A stretch of DNA of 55,270 bases from an uncultured Collinsella sp. (GCA_959019775.1 CAUEPS010000013.1:1-55270), one strand, 5' to 3'. Counted from the stretch's first letter, positions 17,374 to 26,499 are shown. The notes: generated from the sequence alone by a model not told the origin. A program made the numbers and translations.

Positions 17374-17445
17374 GCACAGGCGCGGCGGGATGGTAATATC
17401 GTTACGTTTGAACTGTTTCGATGTGAAACCGAGGAGATTCCCTCT

Positions 17446-20103
17446 ATGAGTGCTGACTACCCGTCAATGACTACGGCCGAGATTCGCTCCAAGTTCCTCA
17501 ACTTCTTTGAGGAGCGCGGTCTTAAGCTCTATCCTTCTTCGTCCCTCGTCCCCGACGATCCTTCACTGCTGCTTGCCAACGCCGGCATGAACCAGTTTAA
17601 GGAGTACTACCAGGGCAAGAAGACCATGAAGGAGATTGGCGCGATCTCCTGCCAGAAGTGTGTCCGCACCAACGACATCGATTGCATCGGCGAGGACGGC
17701 CGTCACCTGTCGTTCTTCGAGATGCTCGGCGATTTCTCTTTTGGCGGCGTCTCCAAGGAGCAGGCTTGCGCATGGGCCTTTGAGCTCATCACCAAGGAGT
17801 TCGAGCTGCCGCTCGACCGCCTGTACTTTACCGTCTTTACCGAGGACGACGAGACCCACGACGTGTGGCGTTCTCTGGGCGTTGCCGAGGACCACATCTC
17901 CCGCCTGGGCGAGGACGACAACTTCTGGGCCGCTGGCCCCACCGGCCCCTGCGGTCCGTGCTCCGAGATCTACTTTGACATGGGCGAGGAGGTCGGCTGC
18001 GGCAGCCCCGACTGCAAGCCTGGCTGCGACTGCGACCGCTTCCTTGAGTTCTGGAACCTCGTGTTTACCCAGTACGACCGCCAGGAGGACGGCTCCATGC
18101 CGGAGCTGCCGCACCGCAACCTCGATACGGGCATGGGCCTGGAGCGCATGGCCGCTATCATGCAGCACAAGACTGCTAACTACGACGGCGATCTGATGCA
18201 GCACCTCATCAAGCTCGGTGAGGAGATCAGCGGTAAGACCTATGACGCCGACGATTACTCCGGCGCCAGCCGCTCCCTGCGCATCATCGCCGACCACTCC
18301 CGTGCTGTCGACTTTATGATCTCGGACGGCATCCTTCCCGGCAACGAGGGTCGCGAGTACGTCCTTCGCCGTCTGCTCCGCCGTGCCGTGTTCCACGGTC
18401 GCCTGCTGGGCATCGAGGGCGCCTTCCTGACCAAGTTCATCGACGAGGTCAACGCTCAAATGGGCGAGGCCTATCCCGAGTTGCTCAAGAACGTCGCGCT
18501 CGTTAAGGGTATCGTTGCCTCCGAGGAGGAGCGCTTCTCCACGACGCTCGACAACGGCCGCGTGTACCTGGACGAGGCCCTGGCAGCGCTTGCCGAGGGC
18601 GCTGTGCTTCCGGGCGATGTCGCCTTTAAGCTGCACGACACCTTTGGTTTCCCCATCGATCTGACCGTCGAGATCGCCGGCACCGCTGGCCACGACGTCG
18701 ACATGGACGGCTTCACTGCCTGCATGGAGGACCAGAAGGCCCGCGCCCGCGCTAACGCCAAGGGCGACGCCTGGGGTAGCTTCAACGACGTGTGGGTCGA
18801 GCTTTCCGACAAGGTCGCAGCGACCGAGTTCGACGGCTATGACAACGATGTGATCGAGGGCGCCAAGGTTGTCGCCATCGTGCGCAACGGCGAGTCCGTC
18901 GAGTCCGCAGCCGCGGGCGAGGATGTCGAGGTCGTGCTCGACCGCACCCCGTTCTATGCCGAGATGGGTGGTCAGCAGGGCGATGCCGGCAAGCTTTCCG
19001 CCGAGGGCGTTGTTCTGACCGTTGCCGACACCAAGAACCACAACGGCCTGTATGCCCACGTCGCGCACGTTGCCGATGGCACGCTGACCGTCGGTGCTAC
19101 CGTGACCGCCGCGCTCGACGCCGAGCGCCGTGGTTTCCTGCGCCGCAACCACACCGCCACCCACTTGCTCGACGCTGCGCTTAAGCAGGTCCTGGGCGAG
19201 CACGTCTCCCAGGCCGGCTCGCTGGTGACGCCCGAGCACCTGCGCTTTGACTTTACGCACTTCGAGGCCCTTTCCTCCGAGCAGCTCAAGGCTGTCGAGG
19301 ACCTGGTCAACCAGCAGATCTTCGCCTCCAAGCCGGTCGTGACCCGTGTTATGGGCATCGACGAGGCTAAGGCTGCCGGCGCTGTTGCTCTGTTTGGAGA
19401 GAAGTACGGCGATGTCGTCCGCGTCGTCTCCGTGGGCGCCGAGGACCAGCCGTTCTCTCGCGAGCTCTGCGGTGGCACGCACGCTGCCAACACCGCCGAG
19501 ATCGGCCTGTTCAAGATTATTTCCGAGTCCTCTACGGGCTCGAACGTCCGCCGTATCGAGGCCGTGACCTCTAAGGGTGCTCTCGACTATATGGCCGACC
19601 GCCTGGCACTCGTTGACGCCGCCGCTGCTGCGCTCAAGTGCCGCGTCGACGAGGTTCCCGCCCGTGTGGAGAACCTGCAGGTCGAGCTGCGCGAGACGTC
19701 CAACAAGCTCAAAAAGGCTCTGACCGGTGGTTCCTCCGACGCCATTTCCAGCGCCATCGAGGGTGCTGTCGAGCTCGGTGGCTACAAGCTCGTCGTTGCT
19801 GAGCTCCAGGGCCTTGAGGCTGCCGACCTGCGCAACGTATGGGATACCGTGCACCAGAAGGTCGCCGGCCCTGTCGCTTGTGTCGTCGCCAGCGTGACTG
19901 AGAAGGGCACTCCGGCCCTGCTCGCCGCCGGCTCCGATGACGCCGTGAAGGCCGGGTTCCACGCCGGTAATGTGATCAAGCAGATCGCGGGCCTGGTCGA
20001 CGGTCGCGGTGGTGGCCGTCCCAACATGGCCCAGGCCGGTGGCAAGAATGCTGCCGGCATCGCCGATGCCCTCGCGGCCGCCAAGACCGCGCTCGGCGCC
20101 TAA
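17446..20103 (+). CDS. alaS: Alanyl-tRNA synthetase
   Basis: This 885-residue class II enzyme charges tRNA-Ala. It has the N-terminal aminoacylation core (GMNQFKEYY; CVRTNDID), the tRNA-recognition region, the editing domain with HxxxH at 569-573 and the Cys/His ligands at 675 and 679 (CGGTH), and the C-Ala domain ending in a glycine-rich GGGRPNMAQAGG segment. GAGGAGA lies about 9 bases before the ATG at 17446; the longer upstream frame reads through the terminator and is rejected. It opens a long run of closely spaced genes that continues into ruvX and mltG. Confidence 0.97.
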   Translation: MSADYPSMTTAEIRSKFLNFFEERGLKLYPSSSLVPDDPSLLLANAGMNQFKEYYQGKKTMKEIGAISCQKCVRTNDIDCIGEDGRHLSFFEMLGDFSFGGVSKEQACAWAFELITKEFELPLDRLYFTVFTEDDETHDVWRSLGVAEDHISRLGEDDNFWAAGPTGPCGPCSEIYFDMGEEVGCGSPDCKPGCDCDRFLEFWNLVFTQYDRQEDGSMPELPHRNLDTGMGLERMAAIMQHKTANYDGDLMQHLIKLGEEISGKTYDADDYSGASRSLRIIADHSRAVDFMISDGILPGNEGREYVLRRLLRRAVFHGRLLGIEGAFLTKFIDEVNAQMGEAYPELLKNVALVKGIVASEEERFSTTLDNGRVYLDEALAALAEGAVLPGDVAFKLHDTFGFPIDLTVEIAGTAGHDVDMDGFTACMEDQKARARANAKGDAWGSFNDVWVELSDKVAATEFDGYDNDVIEGAKVVAIVRNGESVESAAAGEDVEVVLDRTPFYAEMGGQQGDAGKLSAEGVVLTVADTKNHNGLYAHVAHVADGTLTVGATVTAALDAERRGFLRRNHTATHLLDAALKQVLGEHVSQAGSLVTPEHLRFDFTHFEALSSEQLKAVEDLVNQQIFASKPVVTRVMGIDEAKAAGAVALFGEKYGDVVRVVSVGAEDQPFSRELCGGTHAANTAEIGLFKIISESSTGSNVRRIEAVTSKGALDYMADRLALVDAAAAALKCRVDEVPARVENLQVELRETSNKLKKALTGGSSDAISSAIEGAVELGGYKLVVAELQGLEAADLRNVWDTVHQKVAGPVACVVASVTEKGTPALLAAGSDDAVKAGFHAGNVIKQIAGLVDGRGGGRPNMAQAGGKNAAGIADALAAAKTALGA

Positions 20104-20120
20104 GAATCTAAGAAGTCACT

Positions 20121-20549
20121 GTGGTCGCGCTTGCGCTGGACATAGGGGAGACCAGGATTGGCATCGCCGTCTCGAGCCGTGATGGCAAGATGGCGATGCC
20201 CGTCAAGGTGCTCCCGGCCGCCGAGGTCACCGGTATGGCCAAGACGTTCCGCTACCTGGTCGAAGACTATGAGCCCGACATCCTGGTAAGCGGACGTCCC
20301 CTGACCATGGCCGGTGAGCCCGGCCCCCAAGCCGAGCGCGTTGCCGCCGTGGCGCAAAAGATTGCCGACGAGCTCGATCTTCCGCTGGAGTTTGAGGACG
20401 AGCGTCTGTCCTCGCAAGAGGCCAAGCGTATCCTGCGCGAGCAGGGCCTCAACGAAAAGCAGATGAGGGGCAAGATCGACATGATTGCCGCCAGCCTTTT
20501 TTTGCAGACGTGGCTCGATCGTAAAAACGAGGAGGTTTCGCATGCCTAG
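20121..20549 (+). CDS. ruvX: RuvX/YqgF RNase H-fold nuclease
   Basis: The 142-residue protein has the YqgF pattern: an N-terminal LALDIGETRIGIAVS with the first catalytic aspartate, VSGRPLTMAGEPG, FEDERLSSQEAKRIL, and a C-terminal DMIAASLFLQ with the last acidic residue. Family members act as Holliday-junction resolvases and in 16S rRNA processing. The GTG at 20121 lies 17 bases after alaS, and its stop overlaps the mltG start by 8 bases. The order alaS-ruvX-mltG is conserved in actinobacteria and firmicutes. Confidence 0.92.
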   Translation: MVALALDIGETRIGIAVSSRDGKMAMPVKVLPAAEVTGMAKTFRYLVEDYEPDILVSGRPLTMAGEPGPQAERVAAVAQKIADELDLPLEFEDERLSSQEAKRILREQGLNEKQMRGKIDMIAASLFLQTWLDRKNEEVSHA

Positions 20550-21975
20550 TGCTTCCGATCCGCGCCAGCCGAATCGTACACGTCAGCCGGCGTCGCGCCC
20601 TGCCCAGCCTGGCCAGCGTCCAGCACAGCCGACGCAGCGCGCAGCTCAGCCTGCCGCGCGCCCGGTGCAGTCCTTCTCTCGTTCGGCCCAACCTGTTCAA
20701 CGGACGGGTCAGCAGCCTTCTGCTCGTTCGGTTCAGCATCCGGCTTCTCACGCGGCTCAGCAGCCCACTGCTCGTACGGCCCAGCCTGCAGGCGGTACCC
20801 GCTTTAAGCAGCAGGCACCTACCCAGCGAACTCAGGCCCCCCAATCGCATTCTCATTACGCCCGCGGTTCGCATGGCGTTGCTCCGGCGACCCGCTCGAG
20901 CTACAACACGCATACTCGTCGCGGTGCTCAAAAGAAGAGCTCTCCGGTTCCCATGATCATCGGCGTTGTGGTGGCGGTGCTTGCGCTTGTCGCGATCGTT
21001 TTCTTTGTCGTGCCGGCCGTCAAGGGCTTCTTTGCCGGTGAGGATACGAAGGTAACGGCTGGTCAGCAGGTTACGGTAACCATTCCCGACGGTGCTTCGG
21101 GCGATACGATCGCCTCGATTCTCTCCGAGAACCATATCGTCGAGAATCCCAAGGATTACTATGCGGCGGTGAAAAAGCTCAACGCCGATATGTCGCTCAA
21201 GCCTGGTACCTATTTGTTCACCACACTCATGGACGCGACCAAGGTTGTTCAGCAGCTCATGGAAGGTCCCAACGCGGGCTCCAATGCGCTAACTATCCCT
21301 GAGGGCCTGACGGTCGATCAAGTCGCCGACCGTGTGGCCCAGGCCTACGATGGCATCTCTAAGGAAGACTTCCTCAACCAGGCTAAGGCCTCCAACTACG
21401 TGGACGACTATAGCTTCCTTAAGGGCGCCGCCAACGACTCGCTTGAGGGTTTCTTGTTCCCCAAGACTTATTCGTTGGGCGATTCGCCGACGGCCGATGA
21501 CGTGATTCGCGCTATGCTCGATCAGTTTAAGACCGAGTACAAGTCGCTTGACTTTGCGAGCTGCGAAGCCAAGATCAAGGAGCGCTATGGTGTGGAGATG
21601 TCCGACTACGACATCGTCAACTTGGCCTCTATCGTTGAGCGCGAGGGCCTCAACGCCGATCAACGTGCGCACGTGGCCTCGGTCTTCTACAACCGCCTTG
21701 CCGGCAAGCTCGACGGTCTGCGCTATCTCAACAGCGATGCGACCATGATGTATGTCACCGGTGGCGAGGTTACCGCCGACGACCTGCAGAGCGATAGCCC
21801 GTATAACACCTATAAGCATGAGGGCCTGCCGCCCACGCCCATCTGCTCTCCGTCGCTCGAGGCACTCAAGGCCACGCTTGAGCCGACCGACTCCGATGAC
21901 CTGTATTTCTACATTACGCAGGACGAGGAGTACTTCTCGCAAACCTACGAAGAGCATCAACAGTCTTGGAATTAG
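20542..21975 (+). CDS. mltG: Endolytic murein transglycosylase MltG
   Basis: This 477-residue membrane enzyme cleaves nascent glycan strands and releases them from synthesis. The cytoplasmic N-terminus (about residues 1-130) is low-complexity, rich in Gln, Pro, Ala and Arg, with degenerate RPAQP-like repeats. A membrane segment follows (about 137-158), then a LysM-like subdomain and the YceG catalytic domain. The predicted catalytic glutamate is at 366 in SIVEREGLNA. AGGAGG lies 6 bases before the ATG at 20542, which decides the start. The tail is longer than in many MltG proteins and resembles that of the L,D-transpeptidase at 46520. Confidence 0.94.
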   Translation: MPSASDPRQPNRTRQPASRPAQPGQRPAQPTQRAAQPAARPVQSFSRSAQPVQRTGQQPSARSVQHPASHAAQQPTARTAQPAGGTRFKQQAPTQRTQAPQSHSHYARGSHGVAPATRSSYNTHTRRGAQKKSSPVPMIIGVVVAVLALVAIVFFVVPAVKGFFAGEDTKVTAGQQVTVTIPDGASGDTIASILSENHIVENPKDYYAAVKKLNADMSLKPGTYLFTTLMDATKVVQQLMEGPNAGSNALTIPEGLTVDQVADRVAQAYDGISKEDFLNQAKASNYVDDYSFLKGAANDSLEGFLFPKTYSLGDSPTADDVIRAMLDQFKTEYKSLDFASCEAKIKERYGVEMSDYDIVNLASIVEREGLNADQRAHVASVFYNRLAGKLDGLRYLNSDATMMYVTGGEVTADDLQSDSPYNTYKHEGLPPTPICSPSLEALKATLEPTDSDDLYFYITQDEEYFSQTYEEHQQSWN

Positions 21976-21976
21976 C

Positions 21977-22474
21977 ATGAGGATTTTTAGCCCCAAACGA
22001 TACGTTGCCTCGGTCGATCGCATCGACCTTGATGCCCTGTGGGCCGACGGCAAACGCGCCATTCTGCTCGATCGCGATAACACCCTGGTGCCGCGCGACA
22101 CCGAGCAGGTTCCCGCCGCGGTTTCCGCTTGGCTCGATGCCGCCCGCGCCAAAGGCTTTAAGCTGTGCATGGTGTCCAACAACTGGCATCGCGACCAGGT
22201 CATGAGCTCTGCACGCGAGCTGGGACTCGAGGCCATCAGCCACGCCATGAAGCCGGCGCCGTTTGCCCTCAAGGCGGGTCTTAAGCGTCTCGGCGCCACG
22301 GCCGACGAGGCGGTGCTGATCGGTGATCAGCTCTACACGGACGTGTGGAGCGGCAACTTCGCCGGCGTCGATACCATCCTGGTAAAGCCGCAGGCGACGC
22401 AGGACCTGTGGTATACGCAGATCTTCCGTATCTTTGAGCGCCGGGCCCTTCGCGACCTTCCCTGCGAGGAATAG
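21977..22474 (+). CDS. YqeG-type HAD phosphatase
   Basis: The 165-residue protein is a HAD-superfamily IIIA phosphatase of the YqeG type. Motif I is unusual in reading LLDRDNTLVP (D-x-D-N). Motif II is MVSNNW, the lysine is in MKPAPFALK, and motif IV is IGDQLYTDV. Its substrate is not known to me. It starts one base after the mltG stop, so it is in the same operon. The DRDN variant keeps both aspartates needed for phosphoryl transfer. Confidence 0.87.
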   Translation: MRIFSPKRYVASVDRIDLDALWADGKRAILLDRDNTLVPRDTEQVPAAVSAWLDAARAKGFKLCMVSNNWHRDQVMSSARELGLEAISHAMKPAPFALKAGLKRLGATADEAVLIGDQLYTDVWSGNFAGVDTILVKPQATQDLWYTQIFRIFERRALRDLPCEE

Positions 22475-22482
22475 GTCTCGTC

Positions 22483-23016
22483 ATGTCCCAGCACATCAAA
22501 CACGGCTGCGACCATATCTTCTTTATCGGCTTTTTGGGCGCGGGCAAGTCGACGCTCGCGCGCAACGTGGGCACCATGTTCAAGCGGCGTTTTATCGATA
22601 CCGACCGTCTGGTCGTGCGCCGTTGCGGCAAGTCGGTTACCGAGATTTTTGAGACCGAGGGCGAGGATCGTTTTCGCGAGCTTGAGACCTCGGCGCTCCG
22701 TTCGCTCCAAAGCGAGCGCAGCCTGTTGGTTTCGTGCGGGGGCGGTATCGTCGAAACGCCGGTGAATATTGAACTGATGCACGAAATGGGTACGTGCGTG
22801 TACCTCGAGGGCGACTTCGAGGATTCGATTCGACAGATTCGTCGGTCCGACACGCGCCCCGATTTCCGTTCGCCCGAGCATGCTGCGCGCCTGTTTGAGC
22901 ATCGCCGTCCGCTGTATCGCCAGGCCGCCGACCTTACCCTTGATATTCGCAACAAGTCCTTCGAGGACGTTTCCTACCTTTGTGCCGAGATGCTTTTGGA
23001 GCGTGGGCTGCTATGA
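22483..23016 (+). CDS. aroK: Shikimate kinase
   Basis: The 177-residue P-loop kinase phosphorylates shikimate at O3. GFLGAGKS is at residues 16-23; FIDTD supplies the shikimate-binding aspartates; RFRELE, the SCGGGIV loop, a lid arginine near RRSDTRPDF and RRPLYRQAADL are all present. The active site therefore looks intact. Its end overlaps the next gene by 4 bases. The neighbour is the aroB relative that has lost its catalytic residues, so one step looks functional while the adjacent one does not. No aroA, aroC, aroD or aroE is in the window. Confidence 0.9.
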   Translation: MSQHIKHGCDHIFFIGFLGAGKSTLARNVGTMFKRRFIDTDRLVVRRCGKSVTEIFETEGEDRFRELETSALRSLQSERSLLVSCGGGIVETPVNIELMHEMGTCVYLEGDFEDSIRQIRRSDTRPDFRSPEHAARLFEHRRPLYRQAADLTLDIRNKSFEDVSYLCAEMLLERGLL

Positions 23017-24122
23017 TTCGCCGTCAACTGATCAATTTCCAAAACCGCAGCGTCGATGTCCGTGTCGGATTGGGCGCGTTCGATGAGTTGTCGCGCATGT
23101 TTGCCTCGGCTGTGGGCAAGCCTAAGCGCGCGATGGTCGTTTGGAACGACGCCACATCCGAGCGTTTTGGTGAGGTCGTCGAACATGCGCTGGTCGACGC
23201 CGGTTTTGTCATGTCACAGCTTCCCCTCGAGGTTTCGCCTGCTGGTGCCACGCTTGCTGATGCCGATGCTATCTTTGGCGCCCTGACTGCCAATGGCATT
23301 ACCTGTGACGATCTGGTTGTCGCCGTTGGCGATGCCGCAACCTGCTCGGTTGTTAGCTGGTGTGCCAATCAGTGGTGCGGCCGCACCGAGTGCGCGTTGC
23401 TGCCGACGACCTTCGCCGCCATGCTCACGGTCGCGACGACCATGAAGCCGCTCGTCGCCTCGTCGGCGAATGCGCTTCCCGCTATCGCGTTCCGTCCCGA
23501 GCCGGGCTTGGTCGTGTGTGACCTCGACCTTGTTCGCGAGACGGACCCCGAGGACCTCAAGCTTGGCTATGCGGTACTTGTTGGCACCATGCTTTCGAGC
23601 AGCAAGTCCCGCTGGAATCAGTTTACTGAGACCGTTCCCGAGATTCTCGCGGGCGAGGAGGTCGCGCTCGTCAATGCCGTTCAGTGGTCTCAGACTGCCC
23701 GTAAGGACGTACTGATGGCCACGAACCCGAGCGCCCGCCATGCGCTCGATTTTGGCAAGACGGGGGAGCGTACTCTGCGCGCTTGCTTGGGCGATGCTGC
23801 TTCGCAGGTTCCTGCCTATCAGCTGTTATCCGAGGGCATGCGCTTTGAGGCGCGCCTAGCACATGATGCCTGCGACTTCGATATCGATTACGTCTTTGAG
23901 GTCGATGACTGCCTGGAGGACTTTGGTATCGAGGAACTTGCCTTCGATCTGGAGCCTGCCGTATATATCGAGGAGTTCCGCAAGCAGCAGTTCGCTCGCT
24001 CGAACCGCAGCATGTTGCCGCTGCCCGCGGCACTCGGCGCCATTCGTCTAACGAGCGTTGAGGACGAGGTTCTTGAGCGCCATGCTCACGCCTACTTGGC
24101 TTCTCGCAAAGAACTTCTCTAA
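23013..24122 (+). CDS. AroB-like protein lacking catalytic and zinc-binding residues
   Basis: The 369-residue protein has the length, position (after aroK) and partial sequence of 3-dehydroquinate synthase. LLPTTFAAMLT matches the PTT segment and VVCDLDLVRETDPEDL matches the domain boundary. The signature residues are absent. GGGVVGD is replaced by AVGDAATC (about 104-111), the GGKTxVN lysine/asparagine segment by LTVATTMKPLVASSA, the zinc glutamate of AExIKYG by YAVLVGT, and the FGHTFGHAIE histidine by DFGKTGERTL; the HGEAV histidine is also missing. The frame is open throughout with normal codon use, so the protein appears to be maintained. It is likely a pseudoenzyme or has a new role. Confidence 0.7.
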   Translation: MIRRQLINFQNRSVDVRVGLGAFDELSRMFASAVGKPKRAMVVWNDATSERFGEVVEHALVDAGFVMSQLPLEVSPAGATLADADAIFGALTANGITCDDLVVAVGDAATCSVVSWCANQWCGRTECALLPTTFAAMLTVATTMKPLVASSANALPAIAFRPEPGLVVCDLDLVRETDPEDLKLGYAVLVGTMLSSSKSRWNQFTETVPEILAGEEVALVNAVQWSQTARKDVLMATNPSARHALDFGKTGERTLRACLGDAASQVPAYQLLSEGMRFEARLAHDACDFDIDYVFEVDDCLEDFGIEELAFDLEPAVYIEEFRKQQFARSNRSMLPLPAALGAIRLTSVEDEVLERHAHAYLASRKELL

Positions 24123-24159
24123 GATTTATTGACATCCATCGTCTTTCGTATCATGTTGA

Positions 24160-24231
24160 GGGGCGGGTTTTCATTCGGTTGCGGATCGCATGCGATTCCG
24201 ACGTTCGGTTGAGACCCGTCCCGCACTTTTT
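24160..24231 (+). terminator. Branched hairpin followed by T-run
   Basis: Bases 24160-24170 pair with 24212-24222 (11 pairs including G-T wobbles), enclosing a second palindrome, and CACTTTTTG follows. It may end the mltG-aroK operon or attenuate the next gene; the long loop lowers certainty. Confidence 0.45.
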
Positions 24232-24254
24232 GAGATAACAAGAAAGGAATCTGC

Positions 24255-25385
24255 ATGTCTGAGTTTGCTGCCGGTCCTGCCGGTCGTATCGAACGTGTCC
24301 GTGTCCTGATGGTCGAGCGCGGCTACGACGCCATCCTGGTGCGCGACGAGGCCAACCTTCGTTGGCTTACGGGCGTGAAGGGCGTCTTCGACTACACCTT
24401 CGAGTTCCCGCACGCTGCGTTTATTACGGCCGACCAGTGCCTGTTCCACACCGACTCGCGCTACCTCAACAGCTTTGAGGAGAACACGCCCGCTGGCAGC
24501 CCCTGGGTCTACGACATGGACGAGGGTACCATTCCCGGCTGGGTCGCCGGTAAGATCGCAGCCAACAAGTGCCGTGTCTGCGCTGTCGAAGACGATATGC
24601 AGATTAATTTCTACCAGGGTATTCAGCGCGGCCTGGAGGACCGTTCCGTCGCCTGTATGCTGCCGCTGATGCACGACGATATCCGCAAGATGCGCGCCAT
24701 CAAGGACGCCGAGGAGATTGAGCTCATGCGCCATGCGCAGTCGATCACCGATGCCGCCTTCCAGCACATGCTCGGCTTTATTAAGCCCGGTATGACCGAG
24801 AAGCAGGTACGCAACGAGCTCGAGAACTTTATGTTCGCCAACGGTGCCGACAGCCTGGCCTTCGGTTCCATCGTCGCGAGCGGCCCCAACACCGCCAACC
24901 CGCATGCCGTGCCGAGCGACCGCGTGATCGAGAAGGGCGATTTCGTTCTTATGGATTACGGCGCGGGCTATTGCGATTACCGCTCCGACATGACGCGCAC
25001 TGTCGTGATGGGCGAGCCCACCCAGGAGCAGCTCGACCTGTACGCACTCGTGCGCCGTACGCACGAGGAGTGCGTCGCCGCCATCCATCCGGGCGTTGAG
25101 GGCAACGACATCTTCAAGCTCTCCAAGAAGATCATCGGCGATGCCGGCTATGGCGATTACTATAACCATGGCTTGGGTCACGGCGTGGGCATCGACATCC
25201 ATGAGCTGCCCAACTTTAACCGCAGCAAGAATATCATCGAGGTCGGCTCGGTTATCACCATGGAGCCCGGCGTGTATCTGCCCGGCGTGGGCGGCGTGCG
25301 CCTGGAGGACTACGGCGTGGTCACCGAGAACGGCTATGAGCCCTTCACCAAGACCCCGCACGACCTGCACGTTATCGACTGCTAG
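24255..25385 (+). CDS. M24B metallopeptidase (Xaa-Pro aminopeptidase/dipeptidase)
   Basis: The 376-residue protein has an N-terminal creatinase-like domain (1-130) and a pita-bread M24 domain. Metal ligands appear in order: DYGAGYCDYRSDMTRT (two aspartates), GLGHGVGID (histidine), MEPGVYLPG and VRLEDYG (two glutamates). It should cleave peptides at X-Pro bonds in the cytoplasm. Aminopeptidase P and prolidase share this layout and cannot be separated here. AAGAAAGGA lies upstream of the ATG. A strong terminator follows. The pepP/pepQ-efp order is conserved in many Gram-positive bacteria. Confidence 0.9.
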   Translation: MSEFAAGPAGRIERVRVLMVERGYDAILVRDEANLRWLTGVKGVFDYTFEFPHAAFITADQCLFHTDSRYLNSFEENTPAGSPWVYDMDEGTIPGWVAGKIAANKCRVCAVEDDMQINFYQGIQRGLEDRSVACMLPLMHDDIRKMRAIKDAEEIELMRHAQSITDAAFQHMLGFIKPGMTEKQVRNELENFMFANGADSLAFGSIVASGPNTANPHAVPSDRVIEKGDFVLMDYGAGYCDYRSDMTRTVVMGEPTQEQLDLYALVRRTHEECVAAIHPGVEGNDIFKLSKKIIGDAGYGDYYNHGLGHGVGIDIHELPNFNRSKNIIEVGSVITMEPGVYLPGVGGVRLEDYGVVTENGYEPFTKTPHDLHVIDC

Positions 25386-25408
25386 TCTACTTTGGTAGAT
25401 AGTTTGGG

Positions 25409-25451
25409 GCGGGGCGTCCGGATTGATTCGGACGCCCCGCGTTCTCTTTTT
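25409..25451 (+). terminator. Rho-independent terminator
   Basis: A perfect 12-bp GC-rich stem (25409-25420 with 25429-25440) and 8-base loop precede a T-rich tail after the peptidase gene. Confidence 0.9.
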
Positions 25452-25482
25452 ATGCGCTCGCCGCAGGCGCCGTCTGCAAGTG

Positions 25483-25488
25483 TATAAT
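25483..25488 (+). promoter_or_regulatory. Probable -10 element of the efp operon
   Basis: A consensus TATAAT lies directly after a TG dinucleotide and just past the preceding terminator. No clear -35 is visible. Confidence 0.5.
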
Positions 25489-25545
25489 TTCTGTCGTATG
25501 TAATTTGGACGCTTGTGCGTTCTGCCCATAACAAGAAAGGTCGCT

Positions 25546-26109
25546 ATGCCTACCATTTCCACCGCCGACTTCAAGAACGGCCTCGGTCTCCGCATCAAGG
25601 ACAAGGTCTACACCATCGTCGAGTTCCAGCATGTCAAGCCGGGCAAGGGCGGCGCGTTTGTGCGCTACAAGACCCGCGACATCAAGAGCGGCCGCGTCGT
25701 CGAGAACACCTGCAACGCCGGCACCAAGTTCGAGAGCGTCATGCTCATCACCCGTGAGTTCCAGTACCTCTACAACGATGGCACCGACTACATCTTCATG
25801 GACAACGAGTCCTATGAGCAGGTTCCCGTTCCCGAGGACATGGTGGGCGAGAACTCCAAGTGGCTGCGCGAGAACGACATCTGCCAGCTGCTCTTCGCCG
25901 ACGATGAGCTCATGGGCGTGACCCCGCCGATGTTCATCGAGACCACCATCGTCCAGACCGACCCGGGCTTTAAGGGCGACACCGTCCAGGGTTCCACCAA
26001 GCCGGCCACGATCGACACCGGCGCTGTCATCCAGGTCCCCATGTACCTCAACGAGGGCGAGGTCATCAAGGTTGACACCCGCGACGGCAAGTTCGTCTCC
26101 CGCGTCTAG
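25546..26109 (+). CDS. efp: Translation elongation factor P
   Basis: This 187-residue factor relieves ribosome stalling at polyproline. Three beta domains are expected; the tip loop HVKPGKGGAFVR places lysine 34 at the modification site. The C-terminal YLNEGEVIKVDTRDGKFVSRV is typical. No lysine-modifying enzyme (EpmA/B, YmfI or rhamnosyltransferase EarP) is in the window. The ATG at 25546 is preceded by AAGAAAGG and corresponds to the family's M-P-T/A start; the longer frame upstream is rejected. It leads an operon with asp23, nusB and xseB. Confidence 0.96.
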   Translation: MPTISTADFKNGLGLRIKDKVYTIVEFQHVKPGKGGAFVRYKTRDIKSGRVVENTCNAGTKFESVMLITREFQYLYNDGTDYIFMDNESYEQVPVPEDMVGENSKWLRENDICQLLFADDELMGVTPPMFIETTIVQTDPGFKGDTVQGSTKPATIDTGAVIQVPMYLNEGEVIKVDTRDGKFVSRV

Positions 26110-26133
26110 CAACCAACTCTTCTAGGAGGACTC

Positions 26134-26496
26134 ATGCCCCAGGAAATCAAGATTGACGGCATCGGCATTTCGCCCGATGTTCTGACCGCCATCGTCTCGC
26201 GCGCCGTGTCCGATGTCGAGGGCATCGCCTCCGTTGGCGTCAAGGACCTTGCCACCAACCTTGTCTCCATGATGCTCTCGTCCAAGGCCCCGGCTTCTGA
26301 GCCGGCGGTCGAGGCCGAGGTCGTCGGCGACAAGCTCGCACTCACCGTGCGCGTCGTGGTGTTCTTTGGCTATCCGTTCAAGAAACTCGCCGAGGCCGTT
26401 CGCGCTGCCGTGGTCGCCGCCATCGATGCCCAGGTTGGCGTTGAGGTCGAGCGCGTTGACGTTTGCATCGACGGCCTCGTTTTCCCCAAGGAGTAA
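26134..26496 (+). CDS. Asp23/Gls24 family protein
   Basis: The 120-residue protein matches the Asp23/Gls24 (DUF322, AmaP-associated) envelope-stress family. The signature is ISPDVLTAIVSRAVSDVEGIASV near the start, then a strand-rich core ending in VGVEVERVDVCIDGLVF. AGGAGG lies 6 bases before the ATG. It sits between efp and nusB, the position of YqhY-type Asp23 proteins in Firmicutes, where YqhY is linked to acetyl-CoA carboxylase control. That link is family knowledge, not visible here. Confidence 0.88.
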   Translation: MPQEIKIDGIGISPDVLTAIVSRAVSDVEGIASVGVKDLATNLVSMMLSSKAPASEPAVEAEVVGDKLALTVRVVVFFGYPFKKLAEAVRAAVVAAIDAQVGVEVERVDVCIDGLVFPKE

Positions 26497-26499
26497 CCT

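Noticed and set aside
17563..19962. 799-codon open frame antisense to alaS
   Set aside because: Same explanation: long stop-free antisense frames are expected from third-position GC in this genome.
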